From CAYOSF01 sp964406605 (GTDB taxonomy: Bacteria > Chloroflexota > Dehalococcoidia > DSTF01 > RBG-16-68-14): a stretch of DNA of 64,000 bases. The notes under the pieces were generated by a model. That model worked only from the letters and a program-made list of their open reading frames with translations. It did not search any database and was not told where the DNA came from. Numbering within the stretch: position 1 is the stretch's first letter; each line of letters starts with the position of its first letter. Positions 43,231-51,389 of this stretch are shown piece after piece. Location: NCBI GenBank assembly GCA_964406605.1, contig CAYOSF010000003.1:1-64000 (forward strand), read 5' to 3'. The translations under genes and the position numbers were made by a program.

Positions 43231-44031
43231 ATGAGCCTGGCTCCAGTTTTGGTCGCGGCCCCGGTACTGGCCGCAAGCATCTTCGCCGCTGTCTGGACGG
43301 CGTCGCAGGCGTTTCAAAGCGACTACGTGGAGACCCTCTGCCGGATGGAGTCGGTGCGGACGCACGCCATCGCGAACATCGAGAACGGCGAGCCGATCGA
43401 GGTCAACTTCGGCGACGATGAGTGCATACCCGAGGCGTTGCCGGCGGACGCCATGAGTCAGGAGAACGCAACGCAAATGTCAGACCCGTCGCTCGCGCCC
43501 ACCGACACACTGCTCTCCGAGGCGCTCCTGACGCTCGAAGACATGCCCGTGGGATGGACGGCCGGCCCTCGCGTCGATATCAACGGCGCGGGCGAGCTTT
43601 CGCTGTGCGGCGTGCCGGCGCGGTACAGCCCGAACGCGCAGGTCGACGTGGGCTTCCAGCAGAGCGATATCGGCCCCTTCGTGGGGCAGGTCGTGCAGGC
43701 CTACGAGCCCGGCCAGGCGGAAGGGGCCGTCGCCGACGGCCGCGCCGCGGCTGGCTCATGCAGCGGGTGGACGGAGACGAACGAGGACGGGACGCAGACC
43801 CAATGGCGCATCTCGCGCCTGGCCTTCCCGCAGGTCGGCGATGAGACACTGGCGCTGCGCCTCTCCGCTGAGGGCACGCCCTTCGGCGTGGTGACGATGG
43901 ACCTGGTCTACGTCCGGCGCGGCGACTACCTTACCGGCGTGGCGCACTCCGTCTGGGGCTACGTTGTCGATTCCGAGCGTACGGCGACGCTGGTCGGCCG
44001 CGCGGACGAAAAGCTGGCGGCTTTGCCGTAG
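43231..44031 (+). CDS. Secreted or membrane-anchored hypothetical protein
   Basis: ATG 43231 follows AGGGAGGG and gives 266 residues with an N-terminal hydrophobic helix (APVLVAAPVLAASIFAAVW). After an acidic, disordered part, a domain of about 160 residues (ALLTLEDMPVGWTAGPR, SDIGPFVGQVVQAY, SCSGWTETNEDGT, FGVVTMDLVYVRRGDYL) resembles the PknH-type extracellular sensor fold by its VGW and C-x-G-W elements. The fold is a guess. A bidirectional terminator follows. Confidence 0.7.
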   Translation: MSLAPVLVAAPVLAASIFAAVWTASQAFQSDYVETLCRMESVRTHAIANIENGEPIEVNFGDDECIPEALPADAMSQENATQMSDPSLAPTDTLLSEALLTLEDMPVGWTAGPRVDINGAGELSLCGVPARYSPNAQVDVGFQQSDIGPFVGQVVQAYEPGQAEGAVADGRAAAGSCSGWTETNEDGTQTQWRISRLAFPQVGDETLALRLSAEGTPFGVVTMDLVYVRRGDYLTGVAHSVWGYVVDSERTATLVGRADEKLAALP

Positions 44032-44057
44032 TCTAGAAGGAAAACAAACGGCACGAA

Positions 44058-44085
44058 GAGGCCCCGCCGGAACAGGCGGGGCCTC
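44058..44085 (+). terminator. Strong Rho-independent terminator
   Basis: GAGGCCCCGCC-ggaaca-GGCGGGGCCTC, 11 perfect base pairs, followed by GTTTGTTC and preceded by AAAACAAAC, so it could work in both directions. Confidence 0.85.
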
Positions 44086-44169
44086 GTTTGTTCCCCCCTC
44101 TGTTGACCCACAATCCGCGATACGGCTACGATTCGTCAGGCGGCGCGCCCACGGGGCGGGCCGTTTCCT

Positions 44170-46614
44170 ATGGACGAGGTGAGGGTGGGGCAATCGCGGG
44201 TAGGGGCCGGCGTCTACGTCGGCCTGTTCTTCACTACCCTCAGCACGCTGATGTACGAGATCCTGCTCACGCGGATCTTCAGCGTGACCATGTGGTACCA
44301 TTTTGCCTTCGTGGCGGTCTCCGTCGCCCTGTTCGGCATGACGGTGGGGGCGCTCATCGTGCACCTATCGCCGGGGCGCTTCCCGCAGGAGCGGACCAAG
44401 GAGCGGATAGCGCAGGCCTCCGTCCTCTTCAGCATCGCTATCATCCTCAGCTTCCTCACCCAGCTCTCGATCCCGTTCGATCCCCGCTGGTCGCTCACCA
44501 GCGTGTTCTCGGTCGTCCTGCTGTACGCCGTGATCTCCGTGCCCTTCGTGTTCAGCGGCGTCGCGGTCTGCCTGGTGCTGACCAGGTTCCCGGCGCGGGT
44601 GAGCACGCTCTACGCGGTGGACCTGGTGGGGGCCGGTCTCGGCACCGTGACGCTGATCTGGGTGCTGGACCTGCTGGAGGACGGCCCTTCCGCCGTGCTG
44701 GCGGTGGCCGCTCTCGCGGGGGTCGGCGGCCTATTCTTCGCGGCCGAAGCCGGGCAGCGGCGGATGTCGGCGCTCGCGGCGGTGGCGACGTGCGTGTTCG
44801 CCGCACTGGCCGCCGGCAACGCCATCGCCGCCGACCATCACAACCCGATCGTGTACGTGCGGTGGGTGAAGGGAGACGCGGAAGGCGTGCCGCTCTACGA
44901 GAAGTGGAACGCCATCTCTCGCATTACGGTGCACGGCGACCCCGCAGAACGCACTGCCCCTATCGGCTGGGGGATGAGCGGCACCTACCGGCCGCAGGAA
45001 GGCGTGGGACAGCTCCTGATGTTCGTCGATGCCGCGGCCGGTACGGTGCTCACGGAGTACGACGGGAGCCGGGAGAGCATCGAGTTCCTGCGCTACGACG
45101 TGACGAATGTGGTGCACTACATTCGTCCCAATGCGAACGTGTTCATCGTGGGCAGCGGGGGAGGCCGGGATGTCCTGAGCGCCCTCTACTTCGATCAGCC
45201 CTCGGTGACGGCGGTAGAGATCAACGACGAAATCCTGGATATCGTCAACGGTCGGTTCGGCGAGTTCACCGGGCACCTGGACCGCCGGCCCGGCGTCACG
45301 TTCGTGAGCGACGAGGCACGCAGCTATCTGGCCCGGTCGAAAGCCAGCTTCGACATCATCCAGGTCTCCCTCATCGATACCTGGGCGGCCACCGCTGCGG
45401 GGGCGTTCGCCCTGTCGGAGAACTCCGTCTACACCACCGATGCATGGCAGACCTTTCTGGAGCATCTGACGCCGAGGGGAGTGCTGAGCGTCTCTCGCTG
45501 GTACCTCAGGGATCGGCCGCTGGAGGCGTACCGGCTTACGTCGCTGGCGGCCGAGTCGTTGCGGGGTGTGGGCATCGCGCGGCCTTCGGAGCATCTGATG
45601 CTGGTCGCCAGCCAGGCCGACGATGCTGGCACCGCCGTGGGCACGATCTTGGTCAGCCGCGAACCCTTCACGCCCTCCGACATTGCCGAGATAGAGCGCG
45701 TCGCCGACGAGCTGGAGTTTGAGGTGGTGCTGGCGCCGGACCACGCGGGCTCCGATCCCATGCTCGGCCGGATCGCGGAAGCGGACGATCCAGCCCGGCT
45801 GGACGTGGGCTTCTCCGGCGACATCTCGGCCCCAACTGATGATCGGCCGTTCTTCTTCCAGATGATCCGCTTCCAAGACGTGTTCGATCCCTCCATCTAC
45901 GGCGGCCTCCACGGGAGCGTCGTGACGAAATCGGTGCTGGTACTGTTCAGTCTGGCGGTGGCCGTGCTGGGACTGACGGCCCTGTGCATCATTCTCCCGC
46001 TGTTCCTGACGACGAGCCGGGAGATGCTGCGCGGGATGCTGCCGCTGGTGGTGTTCTTCTGCGGGATCGGTCTCGGGTTCCTTCTGCTGGAGATAGCCCA
46101 AATGCAGCGCCTGATCATCTTCCTGGGCCATCCGACCTACGCTCTCTCCGTGGTGCTGTTCTCGCTGCTGGTCTTCAGCGGCCTGGGCAGCCTCGCCACC
46201 GAGCGGCTGGTGAACCCGCGCCCGAACCCGCGTCTATCCCCGTCCTTGCTGTTGCCGCTGGCCGTGCTGCTGCCTGTGCTGGTCGTCTTGGGCTTCCTGA
46301 CGCCTGCAGTCATCGACCATTTCGAGGCCGAGACGAACCCGGTGCGGATCACGGCGGCTGTCGCCGTTCTCGCTCCCATGGGGCTGCTGATGGGCATGCC
46401 GTTCCCGCTCGGCATGAAGGTGGCGTCCCTGAAGCCGGACGCGCCCACCGCGTTCTTCTGGGGGATCAACGGCGCTACCTCCGTTTGCGCCTCGGTGTTT
46501 GCGGTTGTCATCTCGATGGGCTGGGGCATCTCCAGCGCGTTTTGGGCGGGCTGTCTGAGCTACGCTGCCGCCTCGGCCGCCCTGGGTCTGGTCGTGCTCC
46601 GGGGTCGCGTGTAG
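44170..46614 (+). CDS. Membrane-embedded spermidine-synthase-like methyltransferase-fold protein
   Basis: The 814-residue protein has seven or so N-terminal helices (LFFTTLSTLMYEILLTRIFSV to FAALAAGNAIA), a central Rossmann domain (about 270-500) with NVFIVGSGGGRDVLSAL, VTAVEINDEILDIV and SFDIIQVSLIDTWAATAAGAFALSENSVY like spermidine synthases, and a second helix bundle (about 580-814) ending in a MFS-like set. GGGRD replaces the GGGDG loop. Such fusions are common in Chloroflexota and Planctomycetes, but their reaction is unknown; a polyamine or lipid-linked substrate is only a guess. No clear SD precedes ATG 44170. Confidence 0.8.
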   Translation: MDEVRVGQSRVGAGVYVGLFFTTLSTLMYEILLTRIFSVTMWYHFAFVAVSVALFGMTVGALIVHLSPGRFPQERTKERIAQASVLFSIAIILSFLTQLSIPFDPRWSLTSVFSVVLLYAVISVPFVFSGVAVCLVLTRFPARVSTLYAVDLVGAGLGTVTLIWVLDLLEDGPSAVLAVAALAGVGGLFFAAEAGQRRMSALAAVATCVFAALAAGNAIAADHHNPIVYVRWVKGDAEGVPLYEKWNAISRITVHGDPAERTAPIGWGMSGTYRPQEGVGQLLMFVDAAAGTVLTEYDGSRESIEFLRYDVTNVVHYIRPNANVFIVGSGGGRDVLSALYFDQPSVTAVEINDEILDIVNGRFGEFTGHLDRRPGVTFVSDEARSYLARSKASFDIIQVSLIDTWAATAAGAFALSENSVYTTDAWQTFLEHLTPRGVLSVSRWYLRDRPLEAYRLTSLAAESLRGVGIARPSEHLMLVASQADDAGTAVGTILVSREPFTPSDIAEIERVADELEFEVVLAPDHAGSDPMLGRIAEADDPARLDVGFSGDISAPTDDRPFFFQMIRFQDVFDPSIYGGLHGSVVTKSVLVLFSLAVAVLGLTALCIILPLFLTTSREMLRGMLPLVVFFCGIGLGFLLLEIAQMQRLIIFLGHPTYALSVVLFSLLVFSGLGSLATERLVNPRPNPRLSPSLLLPLAVLLPVLVVLGFLTPAVIDHFEAETNPVRITAAVAVLAPMGLLMGMPFPLGMKVASLKPDAPTAFFWGINGATSVCASVFAVVISMGWGISSAFWAGCLSYAAASAALGLVVLRGRV

Positions 46615-46692
46615 GCGGCGAGGCGGCAGGCGGCGGATCGATGAGTCCGGACTGCAAGGCGCGCGGTTCCCTGCCATGAGGAACGAAGCCGG

Positions 46693-48111
46693 ATGAACCT
46701 CGCCCCGACACGGGCCGCCCAAACGCTCCGACGGCTGTGGTCGCAGAGGGAGCTGCGCTGGCTAATGGCCATCCTGGTGCTGGCGGCGGTGTTACGCATC
46801 GTCTGGGTCCTCTACGCCGCCCGCGAGCCCGTGGGACTGCATGACCCGACGTTCTACGTCTTCTACGGGGAGCAGTTCGCCGACGGCATCGGCTATCGAG
46901 TGCCGGACTTGGAGCAGGCGTTGGAGCTCGGACCGGCCGAGGTGAGGCAGTCCATGGCGTCCAGCGTGGCCCCGTTGCCGGACGGCTCCCCGACGGCGTA
47001 CTACCCGGTCGGCTACCCTGCGGCGCTGGGGGGCGTGTTCGCGCTCGTCAAGCACACGCCGATCCCGGACAACCTGGTGCTGGCCGGCGCCTTCTTCCAC
47101 GTCTTCCTGGGTGTGGCCACGGTCGGCCTGGCCTACTTCGTGGCGACGCGTCTCTTCAATCCGGCCGTAGGCCTCTTGTCGGCCCTTGGGCTGGCGGTCT
47201 TCCCGAACCTGGTGTTCCACAGCACCGGCTTCCTGACCGAGACGCTGTTCAACTTCCTGGTCATGGCCGCGCTGGCCGTGCTCGTGTCGAGGAGATGGGA
47301 GGAGGGCGGGCTCAGCCCGGTACGGCTGGTGAGCTTCGGCGCGTTGCTGGCGCTGTCGGTGCTCGTCCGCCCCATCTCGCTGCTGTTCCTGCCGCTTCTT
47401 CTCGTTGCGCTGCTCGCGTTCGGATTCGGCTGGCGGCGGAGCGCCGGTTACACGGGCCTGGTGCTGGTGGTCGCGGCAGCGGTCATCGCGCCCTGGACCA
47501 TACGCAACGCCGTGGCGATGGGGTCGCCGGTCATCATTTCTGTCAACACGGGCGACGACCTGTGCATCGGGCACTATCCGGGGGCGACGGGACACTTTGC
47601 CCTGCCCGACTACTGCTTCTCCGACGAGCCGTACGCGGGCCTGGACCGTCCCGAGTTCGAGGTGAGGCGCGACGAGGACAACACCCGCAAGGCGATCAAG
47701 TTCGCCGTACGGAACCCGGTGGCGGAGCTGAAGCTGCTGTCCAGCAAGTCGTGGTGGCTATGGCACGAGGACCACGACGGCCTCTCGGCGGCGGAGTCGT
47801 TCGGCCAGGACCCCTTCATTCCCGCCGAACTGAGGACCGCGCTGGCCCGAACGGCCGATGTCTACTTCTACATAGTCATCAGCCTCGGCGGGCTAGGGCT
47901 TGCCGGCTTCGTGCTGCCCCAGCGCGACGCGCGCCGCCTCTTCTTCCTGCTGGCGCTGCTGGCGCTGGCAGGCATACCGTTGGTGTTCTTCGGCGACTCG
48001 CGCTTCCACGTGCCGGTGCTGCCGTTGCTGTCCGTGTCCGCCGCCTGGGCCGTCGCGACGGCGCCGCGCCTGGTGCGCTCGCTGGCCAACCGCGCCAGCC
48101 TCGGTCAGTAG
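46693..48111 (+). CDS. GT39/ArnT-like membrane glycosyltransferase
   Basis: The 472-residue protein has about ten helices and the pattern of dolichyl/polyprenyl-phosphate-mannose-type transferases: an acidic first loop (LHDPTFYVFYGEQFADGIGY), YYPVGYPAALGGVFALV, TRLFNPAVGLLSALGLAVFPNLVFHSTGFLTETLF. The conserved Asp after the first helix is present. It likely adds sugars to surface molecules at the outer side of the membrane. ATG 46693 has GAGG upstream at a poor distance. Confidence 0.83.
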   Translation: MNLAPTRAAQTLRRLWSQRELRWLMAILVLAAVLRIVWVLYAAREPVGLHDPTFYVFYGEQFADGIGYRVPDLEQALELGPAEVRQSMASSVAPLPDGSPTAYYPVGYPAALGGVFALVKHTPIPDNLVLAGAFFHVFLGVATVGLAYFVATRLFNPAVGLLSALGLAVFPNLVFHSTGFLTETLFNFLVMAALAVLVSRRWEEGGLSPVRLVSFGALLALSVLVRPISLLFLPLLLVALLAFGFGWRRSAGYTGLVLVVAAAVIAPWTIRNAVAMGSPVIISVNTGDDLCIGHYPGATGHFALPDYCFSDEPYAGLDRPEFEVRRDEDNTRKAIKFAVRNPVAELKLLSSKSWWLWHEDHDGLSAAESFGQDPFIPAELRTALARTADVYFYIVISLGGLGLAGFVLPQRDARRLFFLLALLALAGIPLVFFGDSRFHVPVLPLLSVSAAWAVATAPRLVRSLANRASLGQ

Positions 48112-48166
48112 ACCGGCTTGGCGGCATCGGGAGGCGCAGAGGTCGGCTGGGATGATCGTCGGCGAC

Positions 48167-48187
48167 GCCGGGGAGGGACTCCCCGGC
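48167..48187. terminator. Hairpin between convergent genes
   Basis: GCCGGGGAG-gga-CTCCCCGGC, a 9-bp stem between the GT39 gene and the convergent methyltransferase. Confidence 0.55.
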
Positions 48188-48199
48188 AGAGGCCCGGTC

Positions 48200-49069
48200 C
48201 TACGACGGGTCGAATTGCGACGCCTGTACCGGCTCGTCGCCCATGCGGATGCCCGCCGCGACGCCGAACCCGCCGTCGGTGAACTCCCAACTGTTGAAGC
48301 GAGTGTCGCGCTTGATGACGCGGTCCCACAACCGCCGGAGGTGCGGCGCCACGCGGATGTCATCGAACACGACGATGCCACCGACCTTGAGTCTCGGCAA
48401 GACGTTGGCCAGGTCGATGGCGGCGCCCGTCAGCGAATGGTCGCCGTCGACGGTGATGAGGTCGAAGTAGAGGTCCGGGTGCCGCCGCAGGAAGGCCGGG
48501 ACCGTTTCCCGGCTGTCTCCGGATACCAGCTCCACGGTGCCGGTGTGGCCGGCAGCGCGCAGCTCCTTCCGGACGAAGTCGGCGCCCTCATTGGGGGCGG
48601 CGTAGTAGTCCGAGATCCAGAGATCGAAGCCGTAGATGGCGCACTCGGGGCGGGTCGCTCCCACGACGGACGCGCTGCGCCCGCGAAAGACGCCGATCTC
48701 CAGGTAGTTGCTCGGCCTGATCAGCGTGGCGGCGGCCCAGAGGACGGTGAGGATGTCGGCGGAGCGCCAGTGAGCGCCGAACCTCTCCTGGGCCAGCCGG
48801 TAAAAGGTCTGCACATACGCGACCTCGTCGTTCTCGGTGAGCCGGCCCAGGACGGCGGCGACTGATTCGGCGGCCTCGCGCGAGGTAGCGGCGGCGCCTA
48901 CGGTCGCAGTGTTGGGGGGCAGAAAGACGTCCGGGGAGCCGCCGGTGGTGATCTTGGGCGTGCCGGGCGCGTACTGCGGCAACGGCAGGCGCGTCCACTC
49001 CAGGCGCCGGCGCACCCTGGGCCCGATCGGGCGACCATCGAACACGCGGCTGAGAATACTAAGCACCAT
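48200..49069 (-). CDS. Class I SAM methyltransferase (Methyltransf_24 type)
   Basis: In 289 residues, NYLEIGVFRGRSASVVGA is the SAM-binding loop, followed by YGFDLWISDY, ELVSGDSRETVPAFLRRHPDLYFDLITVDGDHSLTGAAIDL and GGIVVFDDI. DGDH is typical of the cephalosporin-hydroxylase-like and O-methyltransferase-24 group, often found in surface-glycan clusters. The N-terminal 90 residues look like an accessory helix region. Start ATG 49069 is the only good candidate. Confidence 0.85.
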   Translation of the reverse strand: MVLSILSRVFDGRPIGPRVRRRLEWTRLPLPQYAPGTPKITTGGSPDVFLPPNTATVGAAATSREAAESVAAVLGRLTENDEVAYVQTFYRLAQERFGAHWRSADILTVLWAAATLIRPSNYLEIGVFRGRSASVVGATRPECAIYGFDLWISDYYAAPNEGADFVRKELRAAGHTGTVELVSGDSRETVPAFLRRHPDLYFDLITVDGDHSLTGAAIDLANVLPRLKVGGIVVFDDIRVAPHLRRLWDRVIKRDTRFNSWEFTDGGFGVAAGIRMGDEPVQASQFDPS

Positions 49070-49166
49070 GGGCTGATCTCGTGTCGCGAAGCGGTCCCGC
49101 GCCTCGCGTACGTCTGAGTATACACGGGGGCGGTCCTAGAAGGTTGCACTGGGCGCAGTCCTCATC

Positions 49167-49222
49167 CCGACGGTTGAAACCGTCGGCTTCCCCACCTCGT
49201 AGCTGCGGGTTTCAACCCGTAG
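49167..49222. repeat. Twin palindrome element, family A copy 1
   Basis: CCGACGGTTGAAACCGTCGG (49167-49186), 16 bp, then CTGCGGGTTTCAACCCGTAG (49203-49222). The same twin is found in yraN leader units at 50038 and 50175. Structure and spacing are typical of REP or BIME elements. Confidence 0.8.
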
Positions 49223-49229
49223 AGGTCGA

Positions 49230-49880
49230 CTAGGGGGAGAGCTGAGCCAGCCAAGGGTGTCCGGGGTGGACGCAGGAGATCGCTTCCCGGAGCCAGCCGC
49301 GCTGCTCTTCCGCGAGGTGGGGGAGGAGAGCGAGGAAGTCGGGGTCGTCCTGGCGGCCGCGATCCTTCATCTCCTCGATGCCGTACGCCGTGGCCTTGTA
49401 GAAGAGGAGGACTTCCGGCACCGCCGTGGGCAGACGCCACGGGGACGGCAGGACGCAGTCTTGCAGCGGAAGGCTGATGCGCGGCTCGCGGCTCAAGATC
49501 CAGTCGTTGCCTGAGCGCTCGTCGAGTTGGATGTCGAGGCCGAACCCGTGCTGCGCGGGCGCCTGGAGCCGGTCCGGGAGGCGGCGCGCGTCCTCGGGCC
49601 GGGCGTGGATGTGGGCGGGGAGATCGAGAGGACGGCCGGTCCAGGGCTCGGAAGTGTCGCCGGCGACGTTGGGGTCGTGTGCGATCAGTTGCCAGCCGGC
49701 CAGATGCTCGAAGAGGGCGCGCTGGTCGTCCTGAAAGACGGCGATATCGACGTCAGGGTGGTCGCGGGTCTGCCGGCCGAGCCACGCGTCGACCGCCCAG
49801 CCGCCGCAGAGGGCCCACGTGTTATGGAGGGTCGACATGAGGTCGGCGACGCGCGCGACCGGTTCCGGGATAGGGGTCAT
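49230..49880 (-). CDS. Nucleotidyltransferase-fold protein (AadA/AbiEii-like)
   Basis: The 216-residue protein has WALCGGWAVDAWLGRQTRDHPDVDIAVFQDD, a pol-beta-type nucleotidyltransferase core with GG-W-x(8-9)-D-x-D where DVDI carries the metal-binding aspartates. The R-x-H-x-D-x-D pattern is typical of aminoglycoside nucleotidyltransferase-like proteins such as LinB/ANT(2'')-related families, and the C-terminus (EVLLFYKATAYGIEEMKDRGRQDDPDFLALLPHL) fits. Substrate unknown; drug-modification is possible. ATG 49880 is preferred to ATG 49898. Confidence 0.85.
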   Translation of the reverse strand: MTPIPEPVARVADLMSTLHNTWALCGGWAVDAWLGRQTRDHPDVDIAVFQDDQRALFEHLAGWQLIAHDPNVAGDTSEPWTGRPLDLPAHIHARPEDARRLPDRLQAPAQHGFGLDIQLDERSGNDWILSREPRISLPLQDCVLPSPWRLPTAVPEVLLFYKATAYGIEEMKDRGRQDDPDFLALLPHLAEEQRGWLREAISCVHPGHPWLAQLSP

Positions 49881-49965
49881 CGCTTCGCGGCGTACCATCG
49901 TGTGGAGTTTATCGTGTGAAGGGCCGCGCGTCGCGATGTGCGGAGCCGACGTGTATCATTCGTCC

Positions 49966-50106
49966 ATGACCACGCGCCGCGAACTCGGTGATTTCGGGGA
50001 GCGCGTGGCCGCCGCCCACCTGGGTGCCGTCCCCGTTCCGACGGTTGAAACCGTCGGCTTCCCCAACCCGCAGAAATCGACACAGGAAGATCGGAGCCGC
50101 CCATGA
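49966..50106 (+). pseudogene. Truncated yraN 5' end, copy A (46 codons)
   Basis: Encodes MTTRRELGDFGERVAAAHL, the start of YraN, and then runs into a twin-palindrome element and stops at TGA 50104-50106, overlapping the ATG of copy B. It is the copy with the distinct, older-looking upstream leader. The first 57 bases differ from the intact yraN copy almost only at third codon positions. Confidence 0.85.
50038..50072. repeat. Twin palindrome element, family A copy 2 (deleted)
   Basis: CCGACGGTTGAAACCGTCGG (50038-50057), then CTTCCCCAACCCGCAG, which is the right end of the second palindrome only. An internal deletion removed about 20 bp relative to the copy at 50175. Confidence 0.75.
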
Positions 50107-50285
50107 CCACCCGCCGCGACCTCGGTGACTTCGGAGAGCGCGTGGCCGCCGCGCACCTGGGTGCCGTCCCCGTTCCGACGGTTGAAACCGTCGGCTTCGC
50201 TAGCTCCAAGCTGCGGGTTTCAACCCGCGGAAATCGACACAGGAAGATCGGAGCCGCCCATGACCACCCGTCGCGACCTTGGTGA
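50103..50285 (+). pseudogene. Truncated yraN 5' end, copy B (60 codons)
   Basis: Starts MTTRRDLGDFGERVAAAHL, preceded by GGAGCCGCCC, then continues through the full twin palindrome and beyond the start of the intact gene until TGA 50283-50285. The 137-bp and 157-bp units A and B are tandem: each holds the first 57 bp of yraN, a palindrome element and a GAAATCGACACAGGAAGATC-type leader. Confidence 0.85.
50175..50230. repeat. Twin palindrome element, family A copy 3
   Basis: CCGACGGTTGAAACCGTCGG (50175-50194), 16 bp, then CTGCGGGTTTCAACCCGCGG (50211-50230). Same order and spacing as at 49167. Confidence 0.8.
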
Positions 50286-50628
50286 TTTCGGGGAGCGCGT
50301 CGCCGCCGCGCATCTGGAGGCGAAGGGCTACCGTATCATCGCCACCAACTTCCGCGTCCGCGAGGGCGAGGTGGATCTAGTGGCAGAGCGCGGCGGCGTG
50401 GTCGCGTTCGTCGAGGTGAAGACGCGGCGCGGCGACGCCATGGGCTCCGCCGTGGAATCGATCGACGCGCACAAGGCAAAGCGGCTCCTGCTGGCGGCGG
50501 AAGCATTTGCGCAGGAGCATCCCGAGCTGCCGCCGGGGCGACGCATCGACCTGATCGCGATAGACCTCGATACGGCGGGGCGCGTCGTCTCCGTTCAGCA
50601 TATCGAGAGCGCGGTGGAGGAGGAGTGA
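50260..50628 (+). CDS. yraN: YraN family (UPF0102) endonuclease-fold protein
   Basis: The intact third copy encodes 122 residues: MTTRRDLGDFGERVAAAHLEAKGYRIIATNFRVREGEVDLVAE, VVAFVEVKTRRGDAMGSAVESIDAHKAKRLL. The E-x-D-L-V and E-V-K-T elements form the restriction-endonuclease-like core. The exact function is unknown; a role with Holliday junction or DNA repair is suggested by the fold. It is separated from two truncated copies of its 5' end by palindromic elements. RBS GGAG lies about seven bases before ATG 50260. Confidence 0.93.
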   Translation: MTTRRDLGDFGERVAAAHLEAKGYRIIATNFRVREGEVDLVAERGGVVAFVEVKTRRGDAMGSAVESIDAHKAKRLLLAAEAFAQEHPELPPGRRIDLIAIDLDTAGRVVSVQHIESAVEEE

Positions 50629-50673
50629 AGCCCGCTTCACAGCTTCCGGCATGCTCGATATACTGGTGGCACA

Positions 50674-51036
50674 ATGCCCATCTACGAGTACCGCTGCCAG
50701 GCGTGCCGCAAGCGCACCAGCGTCTTCGTCCGCAGCATGTCAAGCAAGGTGAAGGCGAAGTGCGAGCATTGCGGCAGCCCGAAGCTGAGCCGGCTCATCT
50801 CTCGCGTCGCCGTCGGCCGCTCCAGAGACGGGGATTTCGATGACTTCGACGAGAGCATGCTGGCCGACGTGGACGAGAACGACCCGCGCAGCGTCGCGCG
50901 CTTCGCCCGCCGCATGCGGGACGAGATGGGCGAGGACATGGGGCCCGACTTCGACGAGGCCATCGAGCAGATGGAGGCGGGCGAGATGCCGGACGACGAC
51001 GGCGGGGACGACGACTGGTCGCTGGACGAGGAGTGA
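50674..51036 (+). CDS. FmdB-family zinc-ribbon protein (first copy)
   Basis: MPIYEYRCQACRKRTSVF and KCEHCGSPKLSRLISRVAVG form the FmdB/CxxC_CxxC_SSSS zinc ribbon in the first 45 residues of 120. The rest is an acidic, helical tail (ESMLADVDENDPRSVARFARRMRDEMGEDMGPDFDEAIEQME) ending in a run of Asp. FmdB was proposed as a regulator of formamide/acetamide genes, but most members have no proven role. Confidence 0.9.
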   Translation: MPIYEYRCQACRKRTSVFVRSMSSKVKAKCEHCGSPKLSRLISRVAVGRSRDGDFDDFDESMLADVDENDPRSVARFARRMRDEMGEDMGPDFDEAIEQMEAGEMPDDDGGDDDWSLDEE

Positions 51037-51038
51037 GC

Positions 51039-51377
51039 ATGCCGATCTACGAATACACCTGCGGTGACTGCGGCCGTCTCACCAGCGTCTTCACCAAGTC
51101 GATCGGCGCGAAGGCCAAGGCGAAGTGCACGCACTGCGGGAGCACCAAGCTCTCCCGCGCCCTCTCGCGGTTCGCCTACCACAAGACCGAGCAGCAGGTG
51201 CTGGAGCAGTACGGTTCCGAGCCCCGCCGCCTGGAGGACTACAAGGACCCGCGCCAGATCGGCCGCTGGGCGGAGCGCAAGTTCGATGAGTACGGCATGG
51301 AGATGCCGGACGAGGCGCGCCAGATGATCGACGCCGCGCGCGAGGGGGAGCTTCCCCCGCCCGTGGACGACCTGTAG
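51039..51377 (+). CDS. FmdB-family zinc-ribbon protein (second copy)
   Basis: A 112-residue tandem paralogue: MPIYEYTCGDCGRLTSVFTKS and KCTHCGSTKLSRALSRFAYHK, then a helical tail (DYKDPRQIGRWAERKFDEYGMEMPDEARQMIDAAREGEL) different from the first copy. ATG 51039 is 3 bp after the preceding stop, so the two are co-translated. Ribbon copies are closer to each other than the tails, as expected from duplication with tail change. Confidence 0.9.
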   Translation: MPIYEYTCGDCGRLTSVFTKSIGAKAKAKCTHCGSTKLSRALSRFAYHKTEQQVLEQYGSEPRRLEDYKDPRQIGRWAERKFDEYGMEMPDEARQMIDAAREGELPPPVDDL

Positions 51378-51389
51378 AGAGCGCTTGCG

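Noticed and set aside
49167..50230. CRISPR array
   Set aside because: The repeats are palindromic twins at uneven distances inside partial gene copies, without unique spacers of constant length.
49230..50628. AbiE-like toxin-antitoxin pair formed by the nucleotidyltransferase and neighbour
   Set aside because: The adjacent gene is yraN and its fragments; there is no AbiEi-type antitoxin beside it.
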